In this document: piece by piece, positions 1-14,714 of the stretch
Layout: each line of letters opens with the position of its first letter
Position numbering within the stretch: the first letter of the stretch is position 1
NCBI RefSeq assembly: GCF_902148845.1
Contig: NW_021941230.1
Span: 13,185,651-13,249,650, forward strand
Direction of reading: 5' to 3'
Source of the DNA: Salarias fasciatus
Taxonomy: Eukaryota > Chordata > Actinopteri > Blenniiformes > Blenniidae
Length of the DNA: 64,000 nucleotides
Notes under the pieces: generated by a model
Databases searched by the model: none
Seen by the model: the letters and a program-made list of their open reading frames with translations, nothing else
Told to the model about the DNA's origin: nothing
Position numbers and translations under genes: made by a program

Positions 1-232
1 AAAGAAAAAAAAAGTCTTCCAGCGAATTCCTGTTTCTGCTGCTGCCCTCTCGCTGTTCCTTTGTCTGCAGCAGGAAGGGTTGGAGTCACTGCAGGGATTT
101 CCTTCACGAGTGGAAAAGGACCCGTGGCTAATGTTTCTCTCTCTCTCTCTGAGTTTGGAGCTTTCATGAAGCGACTCAGATTTCACCTTGAGTCCAGCTC
201 AGACTCAGATCCTCTCTCCCCTCCACCTCCAG

Positions 233-2965
233 TATCCAGCGAGCAGCTCTGGCCATCATCGAGCACTACTACTGCGACTTCCCGGTCCACAACCCGGCGC
301 TGCTCTCCGCCTCCAAGTCCCGTGCCGCCAAGCACCTGGCCGGCCTCAAGGTCTACAACGTGGATGGTGAGTTCCCAGCAGCCCCGGCTGAGGGTGAGTG
401 GGATGCTCTTTGTTGCCTCTTCCTCCTGCTTTTACCTGAGTCTTGTTGTGTGGTGGAATATAACAACATCTATTTCTGTTTCGGTTTGATCAGGGACCTG
501 GTGGAGCTTCAGCAGCATGATTTGTTGTTGCTTTAATTGGATGCGTTTCTTTTCTCCTTTTGTCAGAATCTGAATGTCAGTTTAATCTCATTAGCTCCCG
601 TCTGATGTTTGGCCCCGACGACTCGGAGCAGATGCTTTTATCAACAATGAGCGCCACAAGGCCGAGTTTCTGTCTGACACCGACAGGATTTATTATTTCT
701 GAGGGCTTATTTTCACCTATGAGATTCATAAATCAGTGAAAACATCATCAAGATTTTGAGATTTCATAATATAAGCGCGTTCACTTGATATGAGTTCATC
801 TGGCGACCGGCTCTTCAGCAGGAGTGAGGTTTTATTTTCCCTCGTTGACTCTCCTCTGCTCTCCTGTGTCTCCTCACACTAACCCCTTAAGACTTGTTCC
901 GAGCTAAACTCAAAGCCTACCTGTTGGACAGTAAGTAACCGCAGCGTGACGACCGGCTGAAGCACCCTCACACACACACTCACACACACACTGCTGTGCT
1001 CACTTCATTAGTGCTGCGGTTCCACTCCCCCACCTCGGACTCACTCTGTGCATGCTGCAGGTTGTTAAAAAGTTTTCAGGCTGTCCTCAGTCCCTGCATT
1101 AAATGAAGAGTGCTCAGACTTCACTTCAGGTGCATTAACTTCACTCCCTCCTCTTTTTTTTTCTTTTCTTTTTTTGTCCTGCTGCTGTTTGTCTTCCTGC
1201 TTTCTTTTGCCTCCTCTCGACCGTGAGCGGCAGACGTTGGATAAATCAATAGCTATTACGCCGACATGTCTCTCCCGAGTCTCTTCCTCCTTCATTTTCC
1301 TTCAGCAGCTGCTCGGGGACTCCCCGTCTGATCTGCAGCCTCTGCTTTCAGCTCTCCGCTTCGTCTTCCTCGCTGCCGCCGCTCAGACATTAGGGGGGCT
1401 AATTCCGACTCGGGGACAAACAGTAATGCTTCCTTGATTAAAGAGTAGCGAAGCCCCGCTTGCATCCACACGGCTGCTGGTGATTTTTATGAAGCATGAC
1501 GCACGAGTTGGTGTTTTGTTTCCTCAAATCGACAAAAAAAACAAAACAAAAAGCGAAACACTTTTACTATGTTTGAAATCAAATCGTGTTTATTTGACTG
1601 ACAATGTTAAAAAAGTCATCTGAAGGTGACTTCCCCATGACGTTCAGGGTGGCGTTCTGCTCCCATCACGCCGTCTCAGGACCGGTTGGTTAGAATCTCT
1701 CCACACTGCGTCCATGAATTATTCTGTTGACGCTCGCTCCCCGTCCCACTTTAATAATTCAGCGCCTCCGCCTTATTTTAACCTGCATTAACATCAGCCG
1801 CCGCTCCCGGTCCCACACAACTTCTGAAGGTTCTGGAGACGCTTCATTTAATTGGACGCCCTCGTCTCCTGGAGGCACAGGCAGTGTTTGAATATCCAGA
1901 TCTGTGTTTTACATTTATTTAAAGGATCACAACAGTCGTGACACTTCCTGTAATGACTGAGATGATAAAACCGAATGGACGAGGGTTGTCGTGCAGCTTT
2001 GATCCTCCGCCGCCGCTCTTTCCCTCTTGTTGCACTTTGTGTCGTCACCACGGATTTCTCTCTCCTCCCTGGTTGGCGTTCAGTGAGCGAGCGCTTCACG
2101 TTTCGTGTCGTTGCCTCGACAGGTCCTGGGAACAACGCCGCCGCCACCGCAGGAGCAGCGGGGCTGGCGCACTCGCAGTCCAGAGCCATGATCGCCGCCG
2201 CCGCTCGCCGCAGGGACACCAGCCACAACGAGCTGTACTACGAAGAGGCGGAGCACGAGAGGCGCGTCCGGAAACGCAGAGCTCGGTGGGTGAAGCACAA
2301 ACCGCGAAACAGAGAAACTGATCTTGATGGAAAAACATTATGATGGGTTATTTTTATGTGGGAGTTTAAACTGTTGCTGCTGCTTCCTCCCAGCCTGGTG
2401 GTGGCAGTCGAGGAGGCTTTCACCCACATCAAGCGCCTGCAGGACGAAGAGCAGAAGAAGTCCCCGGGGGACGTGATGGACTCCCGGGAGGCGGCGCAGG
2501 CCATCTTCCCCTCCATGGCCCGGGCCCTGCAGAAGTACCTGAGGACCACCAAGCAGCAGCACTGCCACAGCATGGAGAGCATCCAGCAGCACCTGGCCTT
2601 CTGCATCACCAACAACATGACTCCCAAGGTCAGGTCTCAACCTCGCGCACGCCGCTCGTCTGCTGGCGCAGAGTTTCACGTGTCGCCGATCCTGATCCCC
2701 TCAGGCCTTCCTGGAGAGCTACCTGAGCCCGGGGCCCACCCTGCAGTACGGCAGGGACCACTGGCTGTCCCGCCAGTGGACGCTGGTCAGCGAGGCGGCG
2801 GTCACCAGCGGCCTGAAGGACGGCGCCGTCTTCCTGCTGAAATGTGCGGACTTCAGCCTGGTGGTGACGACCAAGAAGATCCCGTACATCCAGATGTCGG
2901 AGGAGTACATCGATCCCAAGTCACACAAGTTTGTCCTGCGGCTACAGTCCGAAACCTCCGTGTAG
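233..2965 (+). CDS. vangl1: VANGL planar cell polarity protein 1, 3' part
   Basis: The last four coding exons are 233-366, 2123-2285, 2394-2628 and 2705-2965; all join in frame with consensus splice sites. They encode the cytoplasmic C-terminal half of a Vang-like protein, which binds Prickle and Dishevelled at the plasma membrane in planar cell polarity. Stretches such as [20 protein letters not shown] and [16 protein letters not shown] fit VANGL1 better than VANGL2 as I recall the human proteins, and the neighbouring casq2 agrees, since human VANGL1 adjoins CASQ2. The protein ends in ETSV, the class I PDZ ligand of the family. The N-terminus and the four membrane segments lie upstream of the window. 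An Ala/Gly-rich insert follows the VDG exon border (about [11 protein letters not shown]). A possible extra cassette exon lies at 892-930. Confidence 0.95.
892..930 (+). other. candidate 39-nt cassette exon in vangl1
   Basis: This stretch is flanked by an AG after a C/T-rich tract (840-891) and by a near-perfect donor, gtaagtaac, at 931. It is 39 nt long, enters in phase 1 and leaves in phase 1, exactly the phase of the intron between exons 233-366 and 2123-2285. Inclusion would add 13 residues, [13 protein letters not shown], after the VD of KVYNVD without shifting the frame. I do not know this insert from published VANGL1 proteins. It may be a real regulated exon or chance. Confidence 0.4.
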
Positions 2966-3228
2966 AACTCCAATCGTTTTGGCTTTTTTTTTTTTTTTTT
3001 TTTTAATTCCTCACCCTGTTGCGTTGCTCTCAAATTTTTTTATTTTGATTTTGCAGTTTTTTTGGGGTTTTTTTTTTACGTTTTTGGATTTTTTTTTATA
3101 TATATATTATATATGAATCTATATATATATATCTCACACGTTTGAATATATTGATTTTATATTGTTTGATTTGGATAAAAAGAAGACTTGCTGCAGGATT
3201 TTGCCTGCAGGACACCTCGGACTTGAAC

Positions 3229-3289
3229 GTGTGTGTGTGTGTGTGTGTGTGTGGTTGTATGTATGTGTATGTGGGTGTGTGTGTGTGTA
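3229..3289. repeat. (TG)n microsatellite, interrupted
   Basis: TG dinucleotides with a few interruptions, in the probable vangl1 3' UTR. Confidence 0.9.
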
Positions 3290-4754
3290 TCATGTTGTGT
3301 CAACACAATCACTCGTTCCATCCGAGATGCTCGAGCCAAGCACAACGGGAACAAGGAGCGATCCGAGGCGTCTGACTCTGGGATTCAAACGGACAGACAA
3401 ACCGCTGAGGACTGACGGCGTGACTCGCAGGTTCCTGTCGATGATGGAAACTGTTCTTCACGCTGTCTCATCTGCTACATGTCGACGTATTCGGTTGCTT
3501 TTAGGCTTTCAAACAAATTGAGACTTTTTTTCCTGCTGAAAATCCGATTTAAATGAGACGAAAATGAACAGGCTCGATCGAATCTGGCATGAAAAGCACA
3601 TTCATGATTATAAATCAAAAGAACAAAGTGAAAATATCAAAATCAGAGCTCCAGATGAACGTGATTTGTATTTTAGCATCCCGTCCAGCCAATGGCGAGC
3701 AGCGGCTCTCCTGAGTGCTGAAGTGGGCCGATCGACGACGTTTTGGTGCAGAAAGCTTTCCACTCCAGTTGAAGAGGAGACACAGGCCTCTTCTCAGAGC
3801 CTTTTTGTATCTGCTTGATGGAGGCAGAGCAGCACAAATGAAAGATACTACTGATTCCTTCACAGAAACTTGGGGTTACATCATAAAAAAGTGAGTTTAA
3901 TGTCCATTTTCACTACACGTGCACTCAGTTCGTGAATTTATTTCCAATTTAACTCCGATGGTTTAGTGAAATGCACAAATTCCCTCCACTGGCAGAATTG
4001 TGTCAGATTGAAGAGAATATTCCACAAAAGTGGACTTTGAAAATGGACATTGGACCAGATTTATCAATGCAAAGCATGACTGTTTCCAGTGTGACTGCAG
4101 TACTGCAGAGTGAGCTGCAGGGTGGGACCTCCTTTCTTTCGAACTGGACCGTCTGGTTTTCTTTTTACTGCCTCTTCTCACCTCTGTTGTCTGACAAACA
4201 TGCAAATCCCTCGGGGTCAGGCGCTTCGCGGAAGGCTGAGAAGAGATTTTTCTTTATTTGTTTCACCTGATGAGTCAGCAAATGTTATAAAGCCAAAAAA
4301 ACACACAAAAACTAAAAAAAAAAAAAAACAGCGAAATGAAGCTAAAATGATACCTAAGTTCCTGTGAACTTACCAAAGTGTCAAAAGAGAGTCACTGAGC
4401 TCGTGCATGTGAGGAAACCTCTCATTTTCCACTGTTACCTGGGCCTGTGAGCAGGGTTGTTCTCTGCTGCCCTCTGGTGGTGAAACCTGGTCATGTCTCG
4501 GTTGAAAAATATTACAATTTTCAAAAATACTTCACTGTAAAAAGAAAAGAAAAGAAAAAGTGAAGCCTTGAAATAATGCAAACACGTGCCGTTTTCTGTC
4601 TAATGCACTAACAGCTTATATCTTTTAAATATCAAAAGAAACACCTTTACTGGTCACATTTTGTTACCTACTGACGATGAACTTCGTGTCATCCTGATGT
4701 GGCTGTGCCTCCTGTTTTTACACTGTATCTATTTATGTGAACACGCATGTGTGG

Positions 4755-4755
<1 letters not shown>

Positions 4756-4794
<39 letters not shown>
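4756..4794. repeat. (TG)n microsatellite
   Basis: About 19 uninterrupted TG units, in the probable vangl1 3' UTR. Confidence 0.9.
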
Positions 4795-4797
<3 letters not shown>

Positions 4798-5003
4798 TAT
4801 GCCATTCCAGTTCACATGGTCAGCCTTTTAAGACCACCCGAAGCCCCCCAGCCATCTGTCACGCTGTTGCAGCCAGGTTACAGTCCTCAGCCAGGGCTTC
4901 CTTCCTGATGGACAGCTTTACAACGACTACGTGAGCTCACAATGTAAACCCTGTCTCAGTTACAGCACATCAGCGTTTGTTTAAAAACAAAAAGTGAAAT
5001 AAA

Positions 5004-6595
5004 ACATTTTTATGAACATTTCCAACACACAATGTGAGGCTTTTCTTGTTACAGTTGTGCCTTTTGTGTAATATTTTGAGTATGTTATCTTCATTGGCTC
5101 CCTTTTTTTTTTTGCCACAGTTTGAGGCAAATTCCAGCCTTAACTGACTGTGATTTGTGAGAATCGATGCATTTCATCTTTTAACTTGATGAGTTAAGCC
5201 TCAAAGTCAGACCTCTTCTGACTTCAGTGCATGTTGATCTGCTGCTTGTTTGTGGGCGTTTGGATGTGTGAAGTTGGATTTCTGGCAGATGTCAAACTTG
5301 CTGATACATGCCGTCGTTATAAGTCAATTACATAGCATGAATAATTGTCAGAATCCACGGAGATATGCAGATATAACATGTTTTTGGAATATATTCACAC
5401 AGCTGATTTGGCCCTGCTGATTTGCCACCTGAACTCTTTGATTTTTGGTTCTTTTTTAGTCACCTCCCTCTTGTTTTTCCACTCCAGCTCTTCCAGGACC
5501 CCCACTCTCTCCCCTGTCGTCCCACATTAGGCGTGCTGCCCCGGCCGTGACACCCCGGGCAGAGTATCGGCTTTTTTTTGGGGCCTTATCTGGACGTCTT
5601 TGTGTTGTCAAGTTGCTCCTCGGTAATTGGCTCGCCGTCAGCCTGTCAGGGTGGCGCGTGCGTGCGCGCGCCTCGTGGGTAAATGAATGTCAGTGTCGCT
5701 GTCCGGTGCTGAAAACCAACAACCTCATCCCTCTGAGAGCCCGGGGGCTGGAGACCGCCTGTCGGAACTCATCTGTCCTCCACTTAATACCTCCTCCTCC
5801 TCCTCCTCCTCCTCCTCCACAGCCGGACCAGGACGGAGGATGGAAGCAGAGAAAAATGAGGAACATTTGCATCTAAATGGAATGTTTTCTTCCCTTCATT
5901 CCTCCCTCTCTATTACTCATGTAATGACTTGATTACATGAAGATGGAGGCTGGAGAGGAAATCCCTTTTCAGGTTTTCTCCGCATTAATATATCTTAGCC
6001 TTGTCTCTTCTCTTCTCTGTGCTGTTCCACATCAGACAGAGTGTGTGAGTGTGTGATGCGTCCTGCCCTCCTCTTAGTCATGTCGCACACTCTCACCGCA
6101 GTGTGTGTGGGGACATCGCACCCCCTTCCACCGCGACACCGCCTGCTCTTTTTCCTCATGAGACACATGTCTTTCCACTGCCTCGGGCCACGTTGAAATT
6201 CACACACAGCTGATGTTTTCAGCTCTCACGTGGGGCTCAGATTAAGTGTAAGGTCCACGCCATGATACAAACATCCTGTTGACACGCCGCGTCACCTAAT
6301 GATTCTTGCATGGCCTGATATTATTAATTCATGTCCGGTGTCACAGCTTCGGCAGCGCTGCGTCCGAGCCTGGTGCAGCCTGCCGGGAGTCCGTCTCGGG
6401 ACTAATCCTCAGTGTCCGGGTCTCGGCTCCCATTAGAAGGCATAACAGGTATGAATAATTCACCGGCGTTTGAATAATTCAAGGTGAGGTGGCTCACTGA
6501 CGGGGAAGAGACAAAGCCATCATCTGGAGCGTCGGGTCTTTGTTAATGAGGACGAGAGCTCTCACTTTAAAACATGCATGTTGTGTTTCTGGGAT
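5004..6595. other. vangl1-casq2 convergent intergenic region
   Basis: Non-coding spacer between two convergent genes. It contains a short (CTC)n tract near 5790-5818 and nothing that reads as an exon or a known repeat family. Confidence 0.5.
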
Positions 6596-6601
6596 TTTAT
6601 T
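6596..6601 (-). other. poly(A) signal of casq2
   Basis: TTTATT on the + strand (AATAAA on -), about 210 nt downstream of the casq2 stop codon in the gene's direction. Confidence 0.5.
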
Positions 6602-6810
6602 GACAAGGTGGATAAGTCGGTGTTCATGACACTTCATGGACTGGTGAACATTTCTGCTAAAAGCATTTTAAGCATGAACCTTTTCAGGTATTGTCACTAA
6701 GAGTGCTTCTACATGAACAACTGATTAAGTGAAAATAGCTCGTTCTGAAACATGGATTCTAATGTTGCTTTTCTTGAACTAGAAAACTCGTCTACGTTCT
6801 GAATAGTAAC

Positions 6811-8241
6811 TTAAAGTTGATAGTCCCTCATGCCATCATCCTCCTCCTCCTCATCTCGGTCGTGACTTTCCTCGCTGTCGTCCACCATGTAGCGTTCAGG
6901 ACTTTCCCGGTCGTCTGCAAACTCGTCGTCGTCCTCGGTGTTGACCCTCCCTGACAGGACGTCCTCGATCCAGTCCTCCAGCTCCTCGGCAGTGGGCAGG
7001 TCCTCGTCGTTGGACATGTCCAGCCAGACGCTGTCGGCCTGGAAACACCAAAGCACCGCGGAGGTCAGGCGAGCGTCGACTCACCGGGGATATCTGTGGA
7101 AACCGCGAGGGTCTCGTACGTCCGTGACGTTGACCACGCCGATCTGAGGTCTGAACAGGTCCAGCTTGAAGGTCTTCTCCCAGTAAGTGGTGAGCTGGAA
7201 GGACACAGCAGATCACTTCAGAGACGTTCCCTCCTCAAATACAGTTTCAGATACAAATGTGAGCGATGATGTTCAGGGACCAGAGGGAAGTCGTCGGGGT
7301 CGATCCAGACGATGCTGAGCTCTGGGTTGTTGGTGTTGTCTCTGGCTACGTCCTTCAGGATCTCCAAAAACTCATAGCCATCTATGGAAAAGAAAAGAGA
7401 CGTTCCTCAGCTTCCCTCAGAGTGAAGTCAGACCAAAAAGTAAAAATACCTGGATCCTCCTCCTCAGCAAAGGCCACAATGTGGATGCCGTCCATATCAT
7501 CCTCCTGGAGAAGGAAGGGCAAACATGAGCGCTGCTGGAAAGGGACTTTCTGATTGATGCGTCCATCTGCGTCCACTCACCCACGTCTCGAACATGTTCT
7601 CCGCTCGCAGCTTCCTCAGAGTGGCCCTGCGTGGAGCAAAGTCTTGAATCAGTCGGTGGTAAAGAAAAGACTCGGTGACGCTGGAGATGAAACTAAACCG
7701 ACCTTCTGTGCTGCGTCACAAATTCCACGATGTCCATCTCGGACAGAGGCCTGCCGGGCAGGATGGCCGGCTCCTCCATGAACGGCTCGTAGAAGTTCAC
7801 CTCGTTTATCTTCAGGGAGAGGTGCTTGGCGGTCTGAAGAAACAAGTCGGGCTTCTGTTTCTCATCGAAGCAGAAATCTGAAGCTTTTCCTCAGGATGTC
7901 TTATTAAACTAAAATAAATGTAAATTCTCTCACTGAGACACCAGTACTTACTGATTTATCAAATGTGGCGAAAAACTTGATGTAAGGTTGGAAGCGCTCT
8001 GAAGCCTCCTGAAAAGCTTTGAAATCTGCGGGAGCAGAGACACATCAGGCTGAAGTCACATCTCAGGAGCAGAGATTCCCCCTCTAGCTCCCTTAATGCA
8101 CTTTTCTACGCTTGTAACATTCAGCTCCTGGCTCTGCTGCCAAGGTCACGCCAAGGACCAAACTACCTCTGGACACAAACAGGCTCCGTGATGAAAAACT
8201 GTGCCGCCGCTGACTTATCTCACCAGATAGCATCTTGTCTG

Positions 8242-8316
<75 letters not shown>

Positions 8317-10165
8317 CTCTCTTTTTCAAGAGGAGCTATAATTGCAGTTTGACCTATTAGACGGAGAGCTGGAAGCTATTTAAAGGCTCTCGAGAGACCG
8401 AGTTAAAGTGCCACGGTCTGGAATCAGGTTTCCCCTCTAACAGCCAGTTAGGCTTCATGATGATGAGCCTCCATTAGGCCCCCGGATCGCGTTCGCATCT
8501 GGACACCGCCACGAGAAACTAACGTGAATCCTCTCCTCTGAAGTAGCCGATCAGACGAATGTCCTCCTCCATCCTCTCGAAGGCCCGCAGCTCCATGGCG
8601 TTGTTGATCATCTCCACTGGGTCCTCCAGCACCTGGGGAGGCAAACGTGGCACAAAAATATCTGAAAGCAAATTAGAGGAAAGACTTTTCCTGGTGTTGG
8701 TGATAAAATATGAGTCTGTGGTTTCTGAGAGCTTTCCTGCCTCGTCTTGTGTTTCTGTAAATTACATAATTTGCAAGTCTTTTAATGAGGCCGGAGCTGT
8801 TGATTGCTGGAGGGTTTCTTTGTCCTCACATCCAGCAGGAACTCCACCAGCGTGTCTGCCGAGAGCTCGCCGTCAAACTCGATGACTCGGTCGTCCTTGA
8901 AGACGTACAGGCTGCCCACCTCCTCCAGACCTGCATGGAGGATAAACATTATTGTCATAAATGACTGCTGACGGGTTTTCATGGCAGGATTTTTGCAGAA
9001 CAGACATATTGCCGGAGTCATACCAAGTTTTTTGGCGACTTTGTAGTCCTTGTGTGTGTCCACCATCCCAAACCCGATGTCTTTGTTCTCCAGGACTTGA
9101 GCAGTGAGCTGCGAGTGAAAACAAAGCTTTTTTTTTTTCTTCCTCTGGTTGGAAGACATGTTTTTCTCCTTTTAGAGTCGACTGTCTGCTTCACCTTAAG
9201 CTGAAGACGAGCCGTCGTCCCGTCACGGTTTGATTCACCTGTCAGTACTCACTTAATCCCATTATGTGGTTCACAAGTATCCTGGGATTAATTCTAGGCC
9301 ACTCTGTTAAATATAGCTTGTTCCCAAAACTCTTCACTATCTGGCTGTGAACGAGAAATAAGTGGATGTGCCCTTCTGTCTCCTGCTGTTCTCATTGAGG
9401 AGAAATAAGAATGTGACTGGATTTGTTATGTCTAGCCTTTTTTAGGTGTATTTTTGTTTTAGTCTTGCTTGTGTCATGTTTCATTCAGGACATCTTCAGA
9501 CAGCGAATCCTCTAATCTCCACTTCTCCAAACATGTTATCCTTAGTGGAGCTGAAAGGCGAGCGGGCCTGACTCACAGCTCGGCTCCAACTACAAGACCC
9601 CACCAAGGCCCTCAGCTCAGTCAGCTTGGTAATGAAGAGACGTGTTGACAGAGAGCAGCTCAAATACAGACGGCAGAAGCAGAATGTAAAGGTAAAGAGT
9701 GAAGACTGCTTCGAAGTCAAGCTTTACTTCACATCTGTTCATGAGGTCCTGAGGAGGCTCTCACCTCTCAGGCAGTTGGGATTCTCAGCAGTTTCTCTCA
9801 TCTGAACAGTTCCAGATGCAGGTTTGACTCCAGATGTCCATTCTTACATTTAAACCGTGGTTTAACATAATAATAATGCATACATGCATTGTTACCCCCC
9901 GCGTCTCGCTCCCCCGCCTCACCTCCAGCACCAGCTCGGTCATCTGGAACCTCTTCTGCAGGCCCTTGCTGGCAGGCATGGGCTCGTGGTAGAAGAGGCA
10001 CAGCAGGTCGTACCTCTTCAGGGCCTTCTTGAAGTTCCGCTCGTTTATGTCCAGCACCCTGTCTTTCCCGTCAAAATTGGGGAACTCGAGTCCTTCCTCG
10101 GCGGCACAGAGGAAAACCAGGCGAAGGCAGAGGCCGGACAGCAGAGACAGCCACATCCGATACAT
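6811..10165 (-). CDS. casq2: calsequestrin 2
   Basis: Eleven coding exons on the minus strand, in transcript order: 10165-9923, 9108-9024, 8930-8830, 8632-8524, 8025-7952, 7833-7703, 7626-7581, 7504-7450, 7381-7281, 7194-7120 and 7038-6811. They sum to 1,248 nt, 415 residues, close to human CASQ2 (399). Calsequestrin is the high-capacity, low-affinity calcium buffer of the sarcoplasmic reticulum lumen and works with triadin, junctin and the ryanodine receptor. A signal peptide ([20 protein letters not shown]) precedes mature [15 protein letters not shown]. Three thioredoxin-like folds follow, with markers such as [46 protein letters not shown] and [27 protein letters not shown] precedes the acidic tail, as in CASQ2. 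The tail carries Arg, Tyr, Phe and Met among its acids and ends DYQL, so it is less purely acidic than the mammalian tail. Linkage to vangl1 supports casq2 over casq1. Confidence 0.96.
8242..8314. repeat. (CT)n microsatellite
   Basis: Long, almost pure CT tract inside the casq2 intron between coding exons 4 and 5. On the casq2 transcript strand it reads as (GA)n. Such mirror-symmetric polypurine tracts can adopt triplex DNA. Confidence 0.95.
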
Positions 10166-10217
10166 GATGCTTCGACTGCGGCGCTGATATCCACTGACTG
10201 GATGAATGAAGGAGTCT

Positions 10218-10225
10218 TTTTAATA
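10218..10225 (-). promoter_or_regulatory. TATA-like box of casq2
   Basis: TATTAAAA on the minus strand, about 50 nt upstream of the casq2 ATG at 10165. This would place transcription start roughly 25-30 nt downstream of it and give a very short 5' UTR. A TATA box fits a tissue-specific muscle gene. Inferred from position and motif only. Confidence 0.4.
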
Positions 10226-10604
10226 CTCCCCCCACTGTTTCCACTCTGTCCTCTGCTTCTCCACCTGTCTGCTGTCTCCTCCTCTCTCCGTCACTGACGC
10301 TGCTCAGATCTCTGGAGGATCTCCTTCCTCCTCCTTTTTCTCATCCTGACTGAAAAACTCGTCACACATTTAAAGGACTATCGGATCATCTCTCCTCAAG
10401 CACATCAGGCTGAGAACGTGGACTTGAGATCTGAGGTTCACAGGTTTGGTCACACAGTGTACAGATCAGCAGCATGACCCTTGACCCCCAGGAATGGACC
10501 TAATGGGAAAAAGTATGAATATCCACAAGGGTTATTGATGAAGTTTGATTAGTTTAGTTTGGATTCAGTCATTGATATCATAATGTACCTCCAACAACAG
10601 ACTC

Positions 10605-10866
10605 TAACCACCCAGGTGCAGTAGTGCCACAGGAGTTCCTTACTGTGGCAGTAAGACTATATAACTCCTTTTGTAAATAGTATTTTTGCTGTCCTTCTGT
10701 TAATTTTATACTTTTATGCTTATACTAGTCAACGTAGATGAATTCATATGTAATACTGCCTATTTAATTCTGTTGTATTGATATTTTAACTTTGTTTTAT
10801 TCTGTGTGGAGCGACACTGCAAAGACTTTCCTTGTGGGGTCAATACAGTATTTCTAGTCTATTCTC
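10605..10866 (+). mobile_element. probable LINE 3'-end remnant
   Basis: The text gtaagactatataactcc, followed by a T-rich stretch and then a tail reading ctttccttgtggggtcaat, with short TCTA-like repetition at its end, resembles the 3' tails of teleost L2/Rex1-type LINEs (which typically end ...gggatcaataaagtatct). No open reading frame remains. It lies between casq2 and poglut1. Family assignment is from memory of tail style and is tentative. Confidence 0.4.
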
Positions 10867-11190
10867 TCTACATAGGGAGATGCAGTTTCATGAATCAGAG
10901 GTGGTGCACCTATAGTATTGATATTAGTCAGTACAAATGCTCTGATTCGGTTAAAACATAAAGAAATTATCTCTGAGATGCATGAGAGATTTTAAAAAAT
11001 CTATAAAAAAAAACACCATATAAAAGCAATTCTGCCATTTCTTAATTTGCATTTGCACGCCGGACCTCTATTTGAAGAGTTACGGTATTCAGATCCTTTC
11101 AATGAATGTCGTTGTGCGCATTACCGTAGTAGCAGACAGAAGCAGCGGAGCGCAGAGCTGCTCAGACCAGACTAGAAGATCGAGAGACAA

Positions 11191-13641
<2,451 letters not shown>

Positions 13642-14347
13642 CACACACTTTTCTTTCTTCCTCACAATGTTTCACTGTTATGTGACTCTGTGCTCGCCTG
13701 GAAATGACTGTCTTCTAGCTGACGCTACATAAATCATAAAGCTGAATTGAATTGAATATTGACGGTACGCTCCAGATAGAATTCGTCCTTGTTGTGCCGC
13801 AGTAGCTGAGAGTGCAGCAACTCAGTCTGTTCTCCTGAAAGATATTTCTTTCATAACATAATGCAGGCGTCGTGTGGACATCTGGTGTTTGTTTATCTGA
13901 ATCTCTTTGAAAATTGCACTGACCAAGGAAACCAGATTGCTCCAGTGAATCTAGTCATATGCTCTGCTCCACTGCCCTCTATTGGACGACTGCTGGAACT
14001 GCAGCAGAAAACGTCCTCGTATCACAACGAAAAGTCTTCAGTGATTCAGTGGCTTTTTAATATGTTCCTTCTCCACAAAGTGCCAACTCCAAGCAATAAT
14101 GTCTCTGAATGTAGAAACACGTCTCTGTAATATTAGGTGGTGTTCCTGGTGCAGAATCCTGTTAAATGTGTTTTTGTAGTCATGTCTTATTGATAACTGG
14201 TGAATTGTCACCGATGTTGATTTATGTACATTTTTTTACTTCTGCACTGCTGCTATAGACTGGTCCATTTTTATGCAGATTTGATCATGTTTCAAGACCA
14301 AGACTTGTACAGTTGGTCACACTCTTGTGCGTTTTCGTTTTTATCTG

Positions 14348-14353
14348 AATAAA
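14348..14353 (+). other. poly(A) signal of poglut1
   Basis: AATAAA about 700 nt after the poglut1 stop, followed by T/G-rich sequence. Confidence 0.5.
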
Positions 14354-14653
14354 ATTTTGCGGGAGGTATCAAAAGATGAAGAATAAATTCGAATATTCTG
14401 TGCACATGCTTTCTGGAGCTGTCATATATAAGCACCACAACAAATTAGAAAAGATATTTTCCATTGAATTAAAACTAAACCAGTCCATCTGCGGCTGACC
14501 TGCAGTTCACCCTCCAGCCGCTGGGGGCGCTGAGTGGAGGCACTGCCTTCACCGGCCCAATGAGCCGCAGCCTCAGAGGTCAGAGGTCGCTGTCAGTAGT
14601 GAGAACAGATTACACATGGGGACAAACGTGAAAACAATAATGTCTTCTTTCAC

Positions 14654-14714
14654 ATGAACCAGCGTCTGCCTCTAAACCAAGAAAAGAAACCGTTCGTTTC
14701 GGAGGAGTTATCCG
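14654..14714 (+). other. possible orphan first exon
   Basis: An ATG at 14654 opens a 20-codon frame (MNQRLPLNQEKKPFVSEELS) that runs into a strong donor, gtaagc, at 14715. It sits in a GC-richer, promoter-like stretch upstream of timmdc1. The timmdc1 frame has a stop just before its ATG at 15948, so this exon could be a 5' UTR exon with an upstream ORF, or the start of something else. No similarity recognised. Confidence 0.2.

Larger units (their letters stand above)
2966..5003 (+). other. probable vangl1 3' UTR
   Basis: No coding signal. The stretch holds T runs near 2984-3003 and 3057-3100, an AT-rich tract, and two TG microsatellites. An AATAAA at about 4998-5003 is a possible polyadenylation signal for vangl1. 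Extent as a UTR is inference from position only. Confidence 0.4.

Noticed and set aside
1-2965. vangl2 as the identity of the first gene
   Set aside because: [20 protein letters not shown] and [10 protein letters not shown] fit VANGL1 better than VANGL2, and the neighbour is casq2-like.
5547-5932. Open frames across the (CTC)n tract in the vangl1-casq2 spacer
   Set aside because: Created by the trinucleotide repeat; both strands give low-complexity protein.
8242-8314. Arg-Glu repeat protein read on the minus strand
   Set aside because: Translation of the (GA)n microsatellite in an intron.
9496-9720. Minus-strand 74-codon frame inside the first casq2 intron
   Set aside because: Not needed for casq2 continuity; exons 1 and 2 already join in frame, and no similarity is seen.
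6811-10165. casq1 as the identity of the calsequestrin
   Set aside because: The VNTEDDDE text before the tail and linkage to vangl1 point to casq2.
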